Shown piece by piece: positions 16,606 to 25,640 of a stretch of DNA of 64,000 nucleotides. The first letter of the stretch is position 1; every line of letters begins with the position of its first letter. A model generated the notes under the pieces. That model searched no databases. It was not told the DNA's origin and saw nothing but the letters and a program-made list of their open reading frames with translations. This stretch comes from Mesonia sp008017825 (GTDB taxonomy: Bacteria; Bacteroidota; Bacteroidia; Flavobacteriales; Flavobacteriaceae): positions 1-64,000 of the forward strand of contig NZ_VRLS01000043.1 of NCBI RefSeq assembly GCF_008017825.1, given 5' to 3'. The position numbers and the translations under genes are program-made.

Positions 16606-18921
16606 ATGAACATGAAAAATTTACACAGAGTAATGACCTTCATTTTTGCGATGGCAAGCGTTGTTGTCTTTGCTCAAGAAGAGCCTACAGAAAAAGAACC
16701 ACAACAAGGTCATCAAAACACTAATAAGTTTAGACAACTATATCAAGAGTTTTCAACTCCTAACCAGTATAGAACTGCGTCTGGAGCTCCTGGTCCTGCA
16801 TATTATCAAAATACGGCAGACTATGAGATGGATATCACTTTAGATGATAAAAATCAAAAACTATATGGGGAAGAGACTATTACATATACTAACAACTCTC
16901 CAGATCACTTAGAATACTTATGGGTTCAATTAGATCAAAATGTAAGAGCAAAAGATAGCAAATCTCAATTGCGCAATGGTAATGGTATTGCTGCAGTTAA
17001 CCAAACAGGACGTTTTGTTTCTCAATTTGTAGATGAACCTTTTGATGGTGGTTTTAATATTGAAAAAGTAACTCAAAATGGTTCTCCTTTAAAATATACG
17101 ATCAATCAAACCATGATGCGTGTAGATCTTCCTGAGGCTTTGGAGCCAGGAGACGATGTAGAGTTTTCTATAAAATGGTGGTATAATATTAACGATCACA
17201 TAGTAAATAGAGGACGTTCTGGATATGAGTTTTTTGAAAAAGATGGAAACTACGCTTACGTAATAGCACAGTTTTTTCCACGAATGGCAGTATATAATGA
17301 TGTAGAAGGTTGGCAGAATTATCAATTTTGGGGAAGCGGAGAGTTTGCTTTACCTTTTGGAGATTATAATGTAAAAATTACCGTTCCTGCAGATCATGTT
17401 TTAGATGCAACTGGAAAATTAGAAAATAGAAAAGAAGTGTTTTCTAAGAAAATGATGGATCGTTACGAACAAGCAAAAAAATCTTTTGATAAGCCTGTTC
17501 TTATTGTAACGCAAGAGGAAGCAGAAAAAGCAGAAAAAGGAGCTTCTAATAAAACTAAAACTTGGGAGTTTGAAGCTAAAATGGTAAGAGATTTTGCGTT
17601 TACAACTTCTAGAAAGTATATCTGGGATATGCAAAATGTAAAAGTAGGAAATCGTGAAGTAATGGCGGTTTCTTTATATCCTAAAGAAGGTAACCCTCTA
17701 TGGGAAGAGTATTCTACCAAGGCTGTTGCTCATACTTTAACTAGTTATAGCGATATGACTTTTGATTATCCATACCATAAAGCAATTTCTGTACATGCTA
17801 AAAATCAAGGGATGGAATACCCTATGATTTGCTGGAATTATGGTCGTCCAAATGAAGATGGTACTTATAGTGACCGTACTAAATTTGGAATGATAAGTGT
17901 AATTATTCACGAAGTAGGTCACAACTTTTTCCCTATGATCGTAAATAGTGACGAACGCCAATGGGGTTGGATGGACGAAGGAATAAATACCTTTGTTCAG
18001 TTTGTTTCAGAGCAGCAATTTGGAAAAAAACATCCAGAAGCTGTTGCACCATTAGATAACTACCCTTCAAGAAGAGGAGACCCAGCAAAGATCACTAGTT
18101 ATATGAAAGGTAACCAGGACTTTATTTCACCAATTATGAGTAATCCAGAGCAAGTTTACCAATTAGGGAATAACGCTTATGGTAAACCAGCGACCGCACT
18201 TAATATCTTAAGAGAAACGGTAATGGGGAAAGAATTGTTTGATCACGCTTTTAAAACTTATTCAAGAAGATGGATGTTTAAACACCCAACTCCAGAAGAT
18301 TTCTTTAGAACTATGGAAGACGCTTCAGGCGTAGATTTAGATTGGTATTGGAGAGGTTGGTTTTATACTACAGACTTCGTAGACATAGGAATTGAAGAAG
18401 TAAACTCTTACTATGTTACTGATCAACCTACAAAAGCAGGAAAAGAAATGTTAAAGCGTTATGGGATTGAAGATGCCTCTCAAATAGACGCTTTGTATGT
18501 GGTAGAAGAGGGTAGTGAAGAGTATAAACCAGAAATGAAAAACAAATCTGCTTTAGAAAATGCGCCTAAACTTAAAACGTTTATGATGGATAACTTTACG
18601 GAACAAGAGCGTCAAAATATGAATGTTCCTAAGCACTTCTATCAAATTAAATTTAATAAACCAGGAGGTTTAGTAATGCCACTTATTGTAGAATATAAAT
18701 ATAAAGATGGTACTTCAGAAAGAATTAATTACCCAGCACAAATCTGGAGAAAGAATGATAAAGAAGTAACTCGAGTGTTGGCAACAAATAAAGAATTAGA
18801 ATCTATTGTAGTAGATCCAGATATGGAAACTGCCGACGTTGATACTTCAAATAACTCTTGGCCACAAGAAGAGAAGCCAAATGAATTTGAAAAATTCAAA
18901 GAAGAAAAGACAAAAGGATAA
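16606..18921 (+). CDS. M1-family zinc metallopeptidase (secreted aminopeptidase-like)
   Basis: The 771-residue protein has a signal peptide ending VVFAQ. The N-terminal beta domain (LYGEETITYTNNSPDHLEYLWVQLDQN) is typical of M1 enzymes. The zinc site is HEVGH (435-439) with Glu458 in WMDEG, the standard HExxH-x18-E spacing. The GAMEN-type exopeptidase motif appears as QGMEYPM (about 402-408). The C-terminal tail is charged, with no T9SS signal, so it probably remains periplasmic or outer-membrane-attached. It ends the cluster that begins with paralogs A-D. It could degrade peptides for nutrition; the substrate is not predictable. Confidence 0.93.
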   Translation: MNMKNLHRVMTFIFAMASVVVFAQEEPTEKEPQQGHQNTNKFRQLYQEFSTPNQYRTASGAPGPAYYQNTADYEMDITLDDKNQKLYGEETITYTNNSPDHLEYLWVQLDQNVRAKDSKSQLRNGNGIAAVNQTGRFVSQFVDEPFDGGFNIEKVTQNGSPLKYTINQTMMRVDLPEALEPGDDVEFSIKWWYNINDHIVNRGRSGYEFFEKDGNYAYVIAQFFPRMAVYNDVEGWQNYQFWGSGEFALPFGDYNVKITVPADHVLDATGKLENRKEVFSKKMMDRYEQAKKSFDKPVLIVTQEEAEKAEKGASNKTKTWEFEAKMVRDFAFTTSRKYIWDMQNVKVGNREVMAVSLYPKEGNPLWEEYSTKAVAHTLTSYSDMTFDYPYHKAISVHAKNQGMEYPMICWNYGRPNEDGTYSDRTKFGMISVIIHEVGHNFFPMIVNSDERQWGWMDEGINTFVQFVSEQQFGKKHPEAVAPLDNYPSRRGDPAKITSYMKGNQDFISPIMSNPEQVYQLGNNAYGKPATALNILRETVMGKELFDHAFKTYSRRWMFKHPTPEDFFRTMEDASGVDLDWYWRGWFYTTDFVDIGIEEVNSYYVTDQPTKAGKEMLKRYGIEDASQIDALYVVEEGSEEYKPEMKNKSALENAPKLKTFMMDNFTEQERQNMNVPKHFYQIKFNKPGGLVMPLIVEYKYKDGTSERINYPAQIWRKNDKEVTRVLATNKELESIVVDPDMETADVDTSNNSWPQEEKPNEFEKFKEEKTKG

Positions 18922-18942
18922 TATTCAACCTATTTAATTTTT

Positions 18943-18976
18943 AAGCTGACTTTAACGAGTCAGCTTTTTTTTTCAT
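18943..18976 (+). terminator. Terminator of the M1 peptidase cluster
   Basis: A 9-bp stem (18943-18951 with 18958-18966), six-base loop and a run of Ts follow 22 bases after the peptidase stop. Confidence 0.88.
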
Positions 18977-18978
18977 GT

Positions 18979-18986
18979 TATATTTG
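18979..18986 (+). promoter_or_regulatory. -7 box directly upstream of tatA
   Basis: TATATTTG matches TAnnTTTG and ends only four bases before the tatA ATG, predicting a leaderless or almost leaderless transcript. No clear -33 box is seen; the position falls inside the preceding terminator. Confidence 0.45.
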
Positions 18987-18990
18987 TGGT

Positions 18991-19269
<279 letters not shown>

Positions 19270-19275
19270 GCATTT

Positions 19276-19851
19276 ATGATAGGACAAATTAAACAATGGG
19301 ATCGAGATCTTTTTATATATCTTAACGGATTAGGAGTAGAGCGATTTGATGCTTTTTGGATATTTGTTACACAAGAAGAAACCTGGATTCCTTTATATAT
19401 TTTGCTTGCTATCTTAATTATCCTTTCTCATAAAGGAAAAAACATTCTTATAGGCTTAATTTCTTTCTTAGCTAGTTTTGCTGTAACATTCGGTCTAACG
19501 CGAATTATTAAAGCTACTATAGCTAGAGCAAGACCTAATAATGTAGATGAATTTCAAGAAGTTATTCGAATATTACAAGAACCTACTTATTATAGCTTTG
19601 TTTCAGGACACACTTCAACTTCTGTAGCAATTACAACTTTCGTAGTATTAGCTTTAAGAAAAAAATGGAAATGGGTTTATATATTTTACTTATGGCCATT
19701 TTTATTTGCCACAAGTAGGGTCTACGTGGGAGTACATTATCCAAGCGATTTAATTGGTGGGGCAATTGTAGGCTTATTTTGTGCCTTTTTTGTCTATTAT
19801 TTCTATAAAAAACTTATCGATAATAATTTAAAGAACCCTAGTAACAGTTAA
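19276..19851 (+). CDS. PAP2-family membrane phosphatase
   Basis: The 191-residue, multi-helix membrane protein carries the three PAP2 signatures: KATIARARPN (KX6RP), FVSGHTSTS (SGH) and SRVYVGVHYPSDLIGG (SRX5HX3D). Candidate substrates are phosphatidic acid, phosphatidylglycerophosphate or undecaprenyl pyrophosphate. The size fits undecaprenyl-diphosphatase-like bacterial members. Its 3' end overlaps the convergent O-methyltransferase gene by 24 nt, with no terminator between them. Confidence 0.9.
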   Translation: MIGQIKQWDRDLFIYLNGLGVERFDAFWIFVTQEETWIPLYILLAILIILSHKGKNILIGLISFLASFAVTFGLTRIIKATIARARPNNVDEFQEVIRILQEPTYYSFVSGHTSTSVAITTFVVLALRKKWKWVYIFYLWPFLFATSRVYVGVHYPSDLIGGAIVGLFCAFFVYYFYKKLIDNNLKNPSNS

Positions 19852-20469
19852 CCCATCTCTAATGGGGAGTAAAACAGTTTCTACGCGTGGGTCTTCATTG
19901 ATTTTTTTGTTATAGAGAAGTAAAGCTTCAGTATCATTATCTCCTTTTTTTACGGATTCGACTATTTTTCCACTCCATAATACGTTATCAGATAAAATAA
20001 CTCCTCCAGATTTTATTTTCGGCAAAATTATATCAAAATAATTAGGGTAGTTTTGTTTATCTGCATCAATAAAAACCAAGTCAAACTCTACATCTATTTG
20101 CGGTATAACCTCAAGAGCATTTCCTACATACTGGTGAATTTGCTTGCCCCAAGGTGATAAATCAAAATACTTACGTTGAAAATCCTCTAATTCCTCATTT
20201 TTATCGATAGTGTACAAATTACCATCGGGATCCATTCCTTCCGCTAAGCATAAAGCTGAATATCCTGTATAGGTACCTATTTCGAGAATGCTTTTAGGAC
20301 GAATTAGTTTAGCCAACATGCTTAAAACTCTCCCCTGAAAGTGACCGCTTAACATTCGCGGTTGTAATATTTTTTGAAAAGTTTCTCTTTGTAGTTTTTG
20401 CAATAACTCTGGCTCTTGTTGAGAATGCTGCTCTACGTATTGATTAATATCTTCTGGTAAAAAATGCAT
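19828..20469 (-). CDS. Class I SAM O-methyltransferase (caffeoyl-CoA OMT-like)
   Basis: The 213-residue Methyltransf_3 protein has LEIGTYTGYSALCLAEG (motif I, about 61-77), NLYTIDKNEE (motif II) and FDLVFIDADKQNYPNYFD, which contains the metal-binding Asp triad typical of cation-dependent OMTs. ILSDNVLWSGKIV is the following strand. It is the last gene of the kynurenine operon (1-nt overlap with the ACMSD-like gene), so its substrate may be a catechol- or hydroxy-aromatic intermediate such as 3-hydroxykynurenine or 3-hydroxyanthranilate; this is inference from context. Confidence 0.88.
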   Translation of the reverse strand: MHFLPEDINQYVEQHSQQEPELLQKLQRETFQKILQPRMLSGHFQGRVLSMLAKLIRPKSILEIGTYTGYSALCLAEGMDPDGNLYTIDKNEELEDFQRKYFDLSPWGKQIHQYVGNALEVIPQIDVEFDLVFIDADKQNYPNYFDIILPKIKSGGVILSDNVLWSGKIVESVKKGDNDTEALLLYNKKINEDPRVETVLLPIRDGLTVTRVL

Positions 20470-21551
20470 TAGCTTAAAATACGTTTTACTAATTTATCTT
20501 TTGCTGCTTGATCGTCCCCACACAGCCACTGTATTACATTATCTTCCCAAATATCGTCGCATTGATCTTTCGTAAGAATTTTCCTTTCAACGGCTAAATC
20601 TAAAATCTTACCTGGATAAGATGATTGAGGAGCACTATCCATTTCCCCTAACGGATAAGGGTCATCTAAACCTGCAATAATTTGTTTAGGTTTTTGATTT
20701 TCTACTAATAATTTTAAAGAACCCGTATCATGAACCAAGGTGTCAAAAAAGATATTTTTATGCCCTACTGATTTACGAGGGTGAGTTTTCCCTTCAAACA
20801 AGTCAGATCTTCCATCAAAACCCTGTATTCTTCTACCTAAGTTAATTTGTGCTAATTGTCCGCCGTGAGCAAAACAGACACGCATATTTGGGTATTTATC
20901 TGGATAACCATTCAATGTTAAAAAATGATAAGCATCTGCACATTGAGCTAGCATCCAAATTAAATGAAAACGCCACGAAGTGTTTTCTAATAAAATAAAC
21001 TTCTCTCCGTCATACGGATGTATTTCTACGGCCAAATTATACTTAGAAGCCATTTCAAAAATAGGCTCATTTTCTTCATCAAAAATACAACGCCAAGTTC
21101 CAATACTATCCATATAATGCGTAGGGAGACACAGCAATTGTAAGCCTAGCTCTTCTACACAACGTTCAATTTCCCACAATGCTCCACGAACAAAGCCTGG
21201 GTGAACTACGAATCCGCATGTAAATTTAGAGGGATGATTATGCTGAACTTTTGCATTAAAATCGTTTTGAAAACGTAAAGCTTTTTTCATTTCCTCTACA
21301 CGCAAACCATTTCCGTAAAGTTGTGATAGGTTAAGTACAACAGCGTGATCTATATCGTAGCGATCCATCCATTCTAACTTTTCATCTAAAAAGAAACTAG
21401 AATCGGTTACCGGTCTTTTCCAGTTTTTTTGAAGCATAAATTTACGCTCCTCATCTACCCAAAAAATCTCTTTTTCTTTCATAAAAGCAGGAATTTCATG
21501 TGGGTAAGGTAGTAAGTGGGAATGGCCGTTAATTCTAAGTCTTTTTTTCAT
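20469..21551 (-). CDS. ACMSD-like amidohydrolase (aminocarboxymuconate-semialdehyde decarboxylase)
   Basis: The 360-residue amidohydrolase_2 protein has the N-terminal metal motif NGHSHLLP (His10/His12), EIHPYDGEK, CFAHGGQL and a late AGLDDPYPLGEM with the metal Asp. Within a kynurenine operon the natural assignment is decarboxylation of 2-amino-3-carboxymuconate 6-semialdehyde to 2-aminomuconate 6-semialdehyde. It is followed upstream by the matching semialdehyde dehydrogenase. All metal-ligand positions appear intact. Confidence 0.88.
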   Translation of the reverse strand: MKKRLRINGHSHLLPYPHEIPAFMKEKEIFWVDEERKFMLQKNWKRPVTDSSFFLDEKLEWMDRYDIDHAVVLNLSQLYGNGLRVEEMKKALRFQNDFNAKVQHNHPSKFTCGFVVHPGFVRGALWEIERCVEELGLQLLCLPTHYMDSIGTWRCIFDEENEPIFEMASKYNLAVEIHPYDGEKFILLENTSWRFHLIWMLAQCADAYHFLTLNGYPDKYPNMRVCFAHGGQLAQINLGRRIQGFDGRSDLFEGKTHPRKSVGHKNIFFDTLVHDTGSLKLLVENQKPKQIIAGLDDPYPLGEMDSAPQSSYPGKILDLAVERKILTKDQCDDIWEDNVIQWLCGDDQAAKDKLVKRILS

Positions 21552-21579
21552 AGGGATGGTTGGTTTTGGTAATTAGTGG

Positions 21580-23031
21580 TTATTCAGCTGCGTATTGAAT
21601 GCATATATTTTTTGGTTCAGTAAAAAACTCTAGAGCTTCAAAGCCGCCTTCGCGACCAACACCACTGTCTTTTACTCCGCCAAATGGAGTTCTTAAATCT
21701 CGGTTAAGCCAAGTATTTACCCAGACGATTCCAGCTTCAAGTTGATTGCTAAGTCTCATCGTACGATTAAGATTATTAGTCCAAACCGTGGCCGATAGTC
21801 CATAACGAACATCATTGGCTAAAGCTAAGGCTTCTTTTTCAGAAGAGAAAGGCATGATGGTAACAACTGGACCAAAAATTTCTTGCTGGTTAAGTGCGCA
21901 GCGATTACTTTTTACCTCGATAACTGTAGGTTCTAAGTAATAGCCTTGCTCATGATCTTCTACCTCTACTTTATTTCCTCCACATAAAATTGTGGCATCT
22001 TGTTGAGGTGCGTCTTGAATGTATTTATATACTTTTTCCAAATGTTCTTCGGAAACTAAAGCGCCTAAATTGCTCGATGCCTCGGAAGGAGGACCAACTT
22101 TCAATTTTTTTACCTCAGCAACAAAATCAGTTTTAAATTGTTCGTAGATGCTTTCTTCAACAAAAATTCTGCTTCCGCAAAGACAAATTTGCCCTTGATT
22201 AGCAAAAGAAGATTTAATTGTGGTCTGAAGCATTTTATCATAATCACAATCGGCAAAAATGAGATTGGGATTTTTCCCGCCAAGTTCTAGAGATAATTTT
22301 TTGAACATAGGAGCTGCAGTTCTAGCAATCATCTCTCCAGTTTTTGTTCCGCCAGTAAAAGAAATGGCTTTAATTTGTGGATGCTCTACAATTGCTTGTC
22401 CTGTATCTGGTCCCGTACCATGTACAATATTTAAAACTCCTTCTGGTAAACTGGTTTCTTTGCAAATTTCACTTAATAGATAAGCAGTCATGGGTGTAAC
22501 CTCACTTGGTTTAGCTACTACACAGTTTCCTGCAGCTAAGGCTGGAGCTATTTTCCACGAAAATAAATATAATGGAAGATTCCAAGGTGAAATACAGCCT
22601 ACTATACCAAGAGGTTTTTTTAAGGTAAAGTTGATGCTGTTGGTGCCCACAGTTTCGTGAGATTTACTAGCGAATTGTGTGATCGCTTGCGCATAAAATC
22701 TAAAATTGCTTATAGCTCTAGGAATGTCAATAGCTAATGCTAAGCTTAGGGGTTTCCCGTTATCTAGAGATTCTGCTTCCGCGAAAGCGATAAGGTTTTC
22801 TTCAATTTTATCGGCAATTTCGTGTAATGCTTTACTGCGTTGTTCTATGGTGAATTCTGACCAAACAGGAAAAGCATTTTTTGCTGCTTCCACAGCTTGC
22901 TCTACATCTTTAGAGTTACTAGCGGGAATTCTAGAATAAACCTCACCTTTAGCAGGATTATAATTGTCTAGCCAGCTTCCATCTATAGGATTTTTTAATT
23001 TACCACCAATAAAATTTTTAATGTCCTGCAT
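21580..23031 (-). CDS. 2-aminomuconate semialdehyde dehydrogenase (ALDH family)
   Basis: The 483-residue NAD-dependent aldehyde dehydrogenase has IVGCISPWNLPLYLFSWK, VAKPSEVTPMTA, SFTGGTKTGE, the general-base Glu in LELGGKNPN, the nucleophilic Cys in NQGQICLCGSR, and EIFGPVV. The operon context supports oxidation of 2-aminomuconate 6-semialdehyde to 2-aminomuconate. It overlaps the RidA-like gene by 14 nt. A hydroxymuconic semialdehyde dehydrogenase is the obvious alternative, but kmo and kynU in the same run favour the amino substrate. Confidence 0.9.
   Translation of the reverse strand: MQDIKNFIGGKLKNPIDGSWLDNYNPAKGEVYSRIPASNSKDVEQAVEAAKNAFPVWSEFTIEQRSKALHEIADKIEENLIAFAEAESLDNGKPLSLALAIDIPRAISNFRFYAQAITQFASKSHETVGTNSINFTLKKPLGIVGCISPWNLPLYLFSWKIAPALAAGNCVVAKPSEVTPMTAYLLSEICKETSLPEGVLNIVHGTGPDTGQAIVEHPQIKAISFTGGTKTGEMIARTAAPMFKKLSLELGGKNPNLIFADCDYDKMLQTTIKSSFANQGQICLCGSRIFVEESIYEQFKTDFVAEVKKLKVGPPSEASSNLGALVSEEHLEKVYKYIQDAPQQDATILCGGNKVEVEDHEQGYYLEPTVIEVKSNRCALNQQEIFGPVVTIMPFSSEKEALALANDVRYGLSATVWTNNLNRTMRLSNQLEAGIVWVNTWLNRDLRTPFGGVKDSGVGREGGFEALEFFTEPKNICIQYAAE
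22777..22788 (+). repeat. TTCCGCGAAAGC 12-mer, copy 4
   Basis: Exact copy on the strand opposite to the aldehyde dehydrogenase gene, in its AFAEAES codons; the reading frame and encoded peptide differ from copies 2 and 3. Confidence 0.7.
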
Positions 23032-23446
23032 AAGCTTGTTTTTTATATGCCATGACTTTAATTTCTATCAATAAATGTGGATGTGGTAATTGATGAACGG
23101 CTACAGTAGTTCTAGTCGGACCTGTTGCAGGTTCAAAAAACTCACCATAGGTTTCGTTGTATCCCTTAAAATCATTCATGTTGACTAAAAAAGTGGTCAC
23201 GTCTACTACATCTTTTAAACTAGCCCCTTCTTGTTGTAAAATATTATCAATATTTTCTAAAACGGCAGCGGTTTGTTTTTTTATATCTAAGTTGGTGGTT
23301 CCCATTTCATCTACCTCTACACCTTCAAAAGTATTATCTGCACGACGAGAGCTGGTGCCAGAAACAAAAATAAAATCGCCTACTCTTTTAACGTGTGGAT
23401 ACTTTCCTCTTGGTGTAGCTTTTCCTTCAATTACTTTCCCTTCCAT
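23018..23446 (-). CDS. RidA-family 2-aminomuconate deaminase
   Basis: About 142 residues from ATG 23446; starts further upstream would run into the previous gene. RidA signature elements are VKRVGDFIFVSGTSSRR, AAVLENIDNILQQEGASLKDVVDVTTFLV and GPTRTTVAVHQLPHPHLLIEIKVMA. In characterised 2-nitrobenzoate/aminophenol pathways a RidA-like enzyme deaminates 2-aminomuconate to 4-oxalocrotonate, and its position between the semialdehyde dehydrogenase and the oxalocrotonate-processing enzyme supports the same role. A generic enamine deaminase is the alternative. Confidence 0.87.
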   Translation of the reverse strand: MEGKVIEGKATPRGKYPHVKRVGDFIFVSGTSSRRADNTFEGVEVDEMGTTNLDIKKQTAAVLENIDNILQQEGASLKDVVDVTTFLVNMNDFKGYNETYGEFFEPATGPTRTTVAVHQLPHPHLLIEIKVMAYKKQAYAGH

Positions 23447-23450
23447 GATA

Positions 23451-24212
23451 TTATTTTGTTTTAAATGAAACTTTGCCAAGTTTTTCTACTTGAGTTTCTA
23501 TATGCTGATTTTTTTCTAGGTATGATGCTGCAGTTGCTGCACCAGCTAAAACTACTTGACCTTTCTTTACTTTTATTCCCGCTTTTGAAGCTAACCTACT
23601 CAACTCTACTAGAGATTGAAGTGGATTATTAAGAATAGCAGATGTTTTTCCTTCCTGAATAACTTCATTATTGGTACGTAAATCAATATTAAGATCAGAG
23701 ATCTCTGTATTAAGATCAATCCAATCGCCGATGACATATCCAGTTGAAGAACAATTATCTGCTACAACATCTTCTAACGAGAACTTGAAATTTTCGTATC
23801 TAGAATCTATAATTTCTAAAGCTGGCGCCATAGCATCCACATACTTATGAATGTCTTTTAAACCAATAGATTCTTCTATATCTTTAGAAATTCTAAAAGC
23901 GATCTCTGGTTCTGCTCTTGGATGAATCCAGCGGTCTAAATTAACTTCTTCTTGAGGTTGCAGTTCCATTTCATTGGTTAGGATTCCCCAAATTAGATCG
24001 TGAACTCCCATTTGTTCCATCTTAGCACGAGAGGTGAATCCTAATTTAAAACCAGTAATTTCCTCTCCGCGTGCTAAACGCTTATCAATAGATAGGCGCT
24101 GAATGTCATAAGCGTCCTCTAATGTAAATTCGTGCTTTTCGGCTAATTGCTGTGTTGCCGTTGCATTTTTAGCAGCTTGATCGAGTATTTCTGCAATTTC
24201 TTCGTTATTCAT
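23451..24212 (-). CDS. 4-oxalocrotonate decarboxylase / 2-oxopent-4-enoate hydratase family
   Basis: The 253-residue protein is of the FAH-like MhpD group. Visible are GFKLGFTSRAKMEQMG (about 54-69), PRAEPEIAFRI (metal-binding Glu pair), VADNCSSTGYVIG and KGQVVLAGAATAA. Only one member of this family is present, whereas the full pathway uses a decarboxylase and a hydratase, so the second may be elsewhere. The decarboxylase step directly after RidA is the favoured assignment. Confidence 0.85.
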   Translation of the reverse strand: MNNEEIAEILDQAAKNATATQQLAEKHEFTLEDAYDIQRLSIDKRLARGEEITGFKLGFTSRAKMEQMGVHDLIWGILTNEMELQPQEEVNLDRWIHPRAEPEIAFRISKDIEESIGLKDIHKYVDAMAPALEIIDSRYENFKFSLEDVVADNCSSTGYVIGDWIDLNTEISDLNIDLRTNNEVIQEGKTSAILNNPLQSLVELSRLASKAGIKVKKGQVVLAGAATAASYLEKNQHIETQVEKLGKVSFKTK

Positions 24213-24241
24213 ATTATATATGGATTTTGCTGATTTAGAAG

Positions 24242-25639
24242 TTATTTTACTTTTAAAACGGCATCTTCATTTAGTATTTCTAGTGTTTCTTGGTTGACGA
24301 GCACCAACTTTTCTTGTAAGGAAAGCTGAGCGTCGATTCTATTTTGAGCAAGTAAATTGAGTATTGCTTTGTCTTGAGCTCTTCCTTTTTCTAAAGCTTC
24401 AGCATAACCAATTTCTTCTTGAAAAGTAACAAGTCTGTACTTAGAAGCATATTCTTTAGGGAACTCTTGTTCAAAAGCAGTTTCTAATTTTCTTTTTTGC
24501 TGAAATATGGGGGCAGCCGTATGCTCTTTCATTTCATGAAAATTATCAATAGCTAGATCTGCAATAGCATCGGTGTCAATTTTTCTCTTTTTTTGATATT
24601 CTAAAAATGTTGTATTCCAATCTCCTTCATACTTTTCTATCATTTCATCTAAAACTACTACATCTTCAAAAGAAGCGTTCATTCCTTGTCCGTAAAAAGG
24701 TACAATGGCGTGTGCCGCATCTCCCATAAGCATCACTTTTCCAAAACTATTCCATGGTGAGCATTTTACAGTACCTAAAGCTCCTGTTGGATTATTGAAA
24801 AAATCTTCTGTTAAAGTAGGCATATGTGCAGCAGCTGAAGGGTAAGCTGTGTCAAAATATTCCTGCACCTTTTCTGGTGTGGTTAAATTCTTAAAATTAT
24901 ATTCTCCCTCCTCGTAAGATAAAAATAGAGTTACGGTAAAACTTCCGTCAAGGTTAGGTAAGGCAATCACCATATTTTCTCCCCTAGGCCAAATATGTAA
25001 AGCATTTTTTTCTATTCTAAAACTTCCATTTTCTCCAGGTGGAATGGTAAGTTCTTTATAGCCGTGAGTTAAATACTCTTGTGAGAAGCTAAAGAGAAAC
25101 AAATGATCCTCTAACATGCTTTTTCTTACTACAGAACCGGCGCCGTCTGCTCCAAATATAATATCGGCTTTAATGGTTTGTGTTTCTTTGGTGTTGTAAT
25201 CTTCAAAAGTTGCGTGAGCTTTTTGTAAGTCCACATCGGTACAAGATTGATTAAACTGAATGCTTACATTAGACATTTTTTCTGCTTCATCGAGTAAAAG
25301 AGCATTCAAATCTGTTCGAGAAATAGAGTTGATGTATTCAGATTCTAATCCGCTGTAGCGAGATAAAAATTCATCTTGACCTAAATTGTGAATCATTCTT
25401 CCTTGCATAGGAATACACAAGTCTTTAGCCTTTCCTTTTAAACCGACAAGATTCATCGCTTTTATACCACGATCTGAAAATGCCAGATTAATTGATCTTC
25501 CAGCAGCAATATCTGTGCATCTTAAATCGGGTCTTTTCTCTATTAAGCTTACTTGATAGCCTCGTTGCGCTAATCTTAAGGCAAGAAGACTTCCGCAAAG
25601 TCCGGCCCCAATAATTAGTATATGTTCTTCTTTTTTCAT
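24242..25639 (-). CDS. kmo: Kynurenine 3-monooxygenase
   Basis: This FAD-dependent aromatic hydroxylase converts L-kynurenine to 3-hydroxykynurenine with NADPH and oxygen. Its 465 residues show the Rossmann motif ILIIGAGLCGSLLALRLAQRG with Glu of IEKRPD, the FGADGAGSVVR segment near 160-170, and GDAAHAIVPFYGQGMNASFEDV near 305-325. The C-terminus is close to the usual KMO length but has no obvious membrane anchor. It lies 1 nt from kynU, so they are translationally linked. Confidence 0.94.
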   Translation of the reverse strand: MKKEEHILIIGAGLCGSLLALRLAQRGYQVSLIEKRPDLRCTDIAAGRSINLAFSDRGIKAMNLVGLKGKAKDLCIPMQGRMIHNLGQDEFLSRYSGLESEYINSISRTDLNALLLDEAEKMSNVSIQFNQSCTDVDLQKAHATFEDYNTKETQTIKADIIFGADGAGSVVRKSMLEDHLFLFSFSQEYLTHGYKELTIPPGENGSFRIEKNALHIWPRGENMVIALPNLDGSFTVTLFLSYEEGEYNFKNLTTPEKVQEYFDTAYPSAAAHMPTLTEDFFNNPTGALGTVKCSPWNSFGKVMLMGDAAHAIVPFYGQGMNASFEDVVVLDEMIEKYEGDWNTTFLEYQKKRKIDTDAIADLAIDNFHEMKEHTAAPIFQQKRKLETAFEQEFPKEYASKYRLVTFQEEIGYAEALEKGRAQDKAILNLLAQNRIDAQLSLQEKLVLVNQETLEILNEDAVLKVK

Positions 25640-25640
25640 C

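Noticed and set aside
22259..23468. Several open frames antisense to the ALDH and RidA genes
   Set aside because: They are shadows of well-supported genes, with no independent start context and low-complexity hydrophobic translations.
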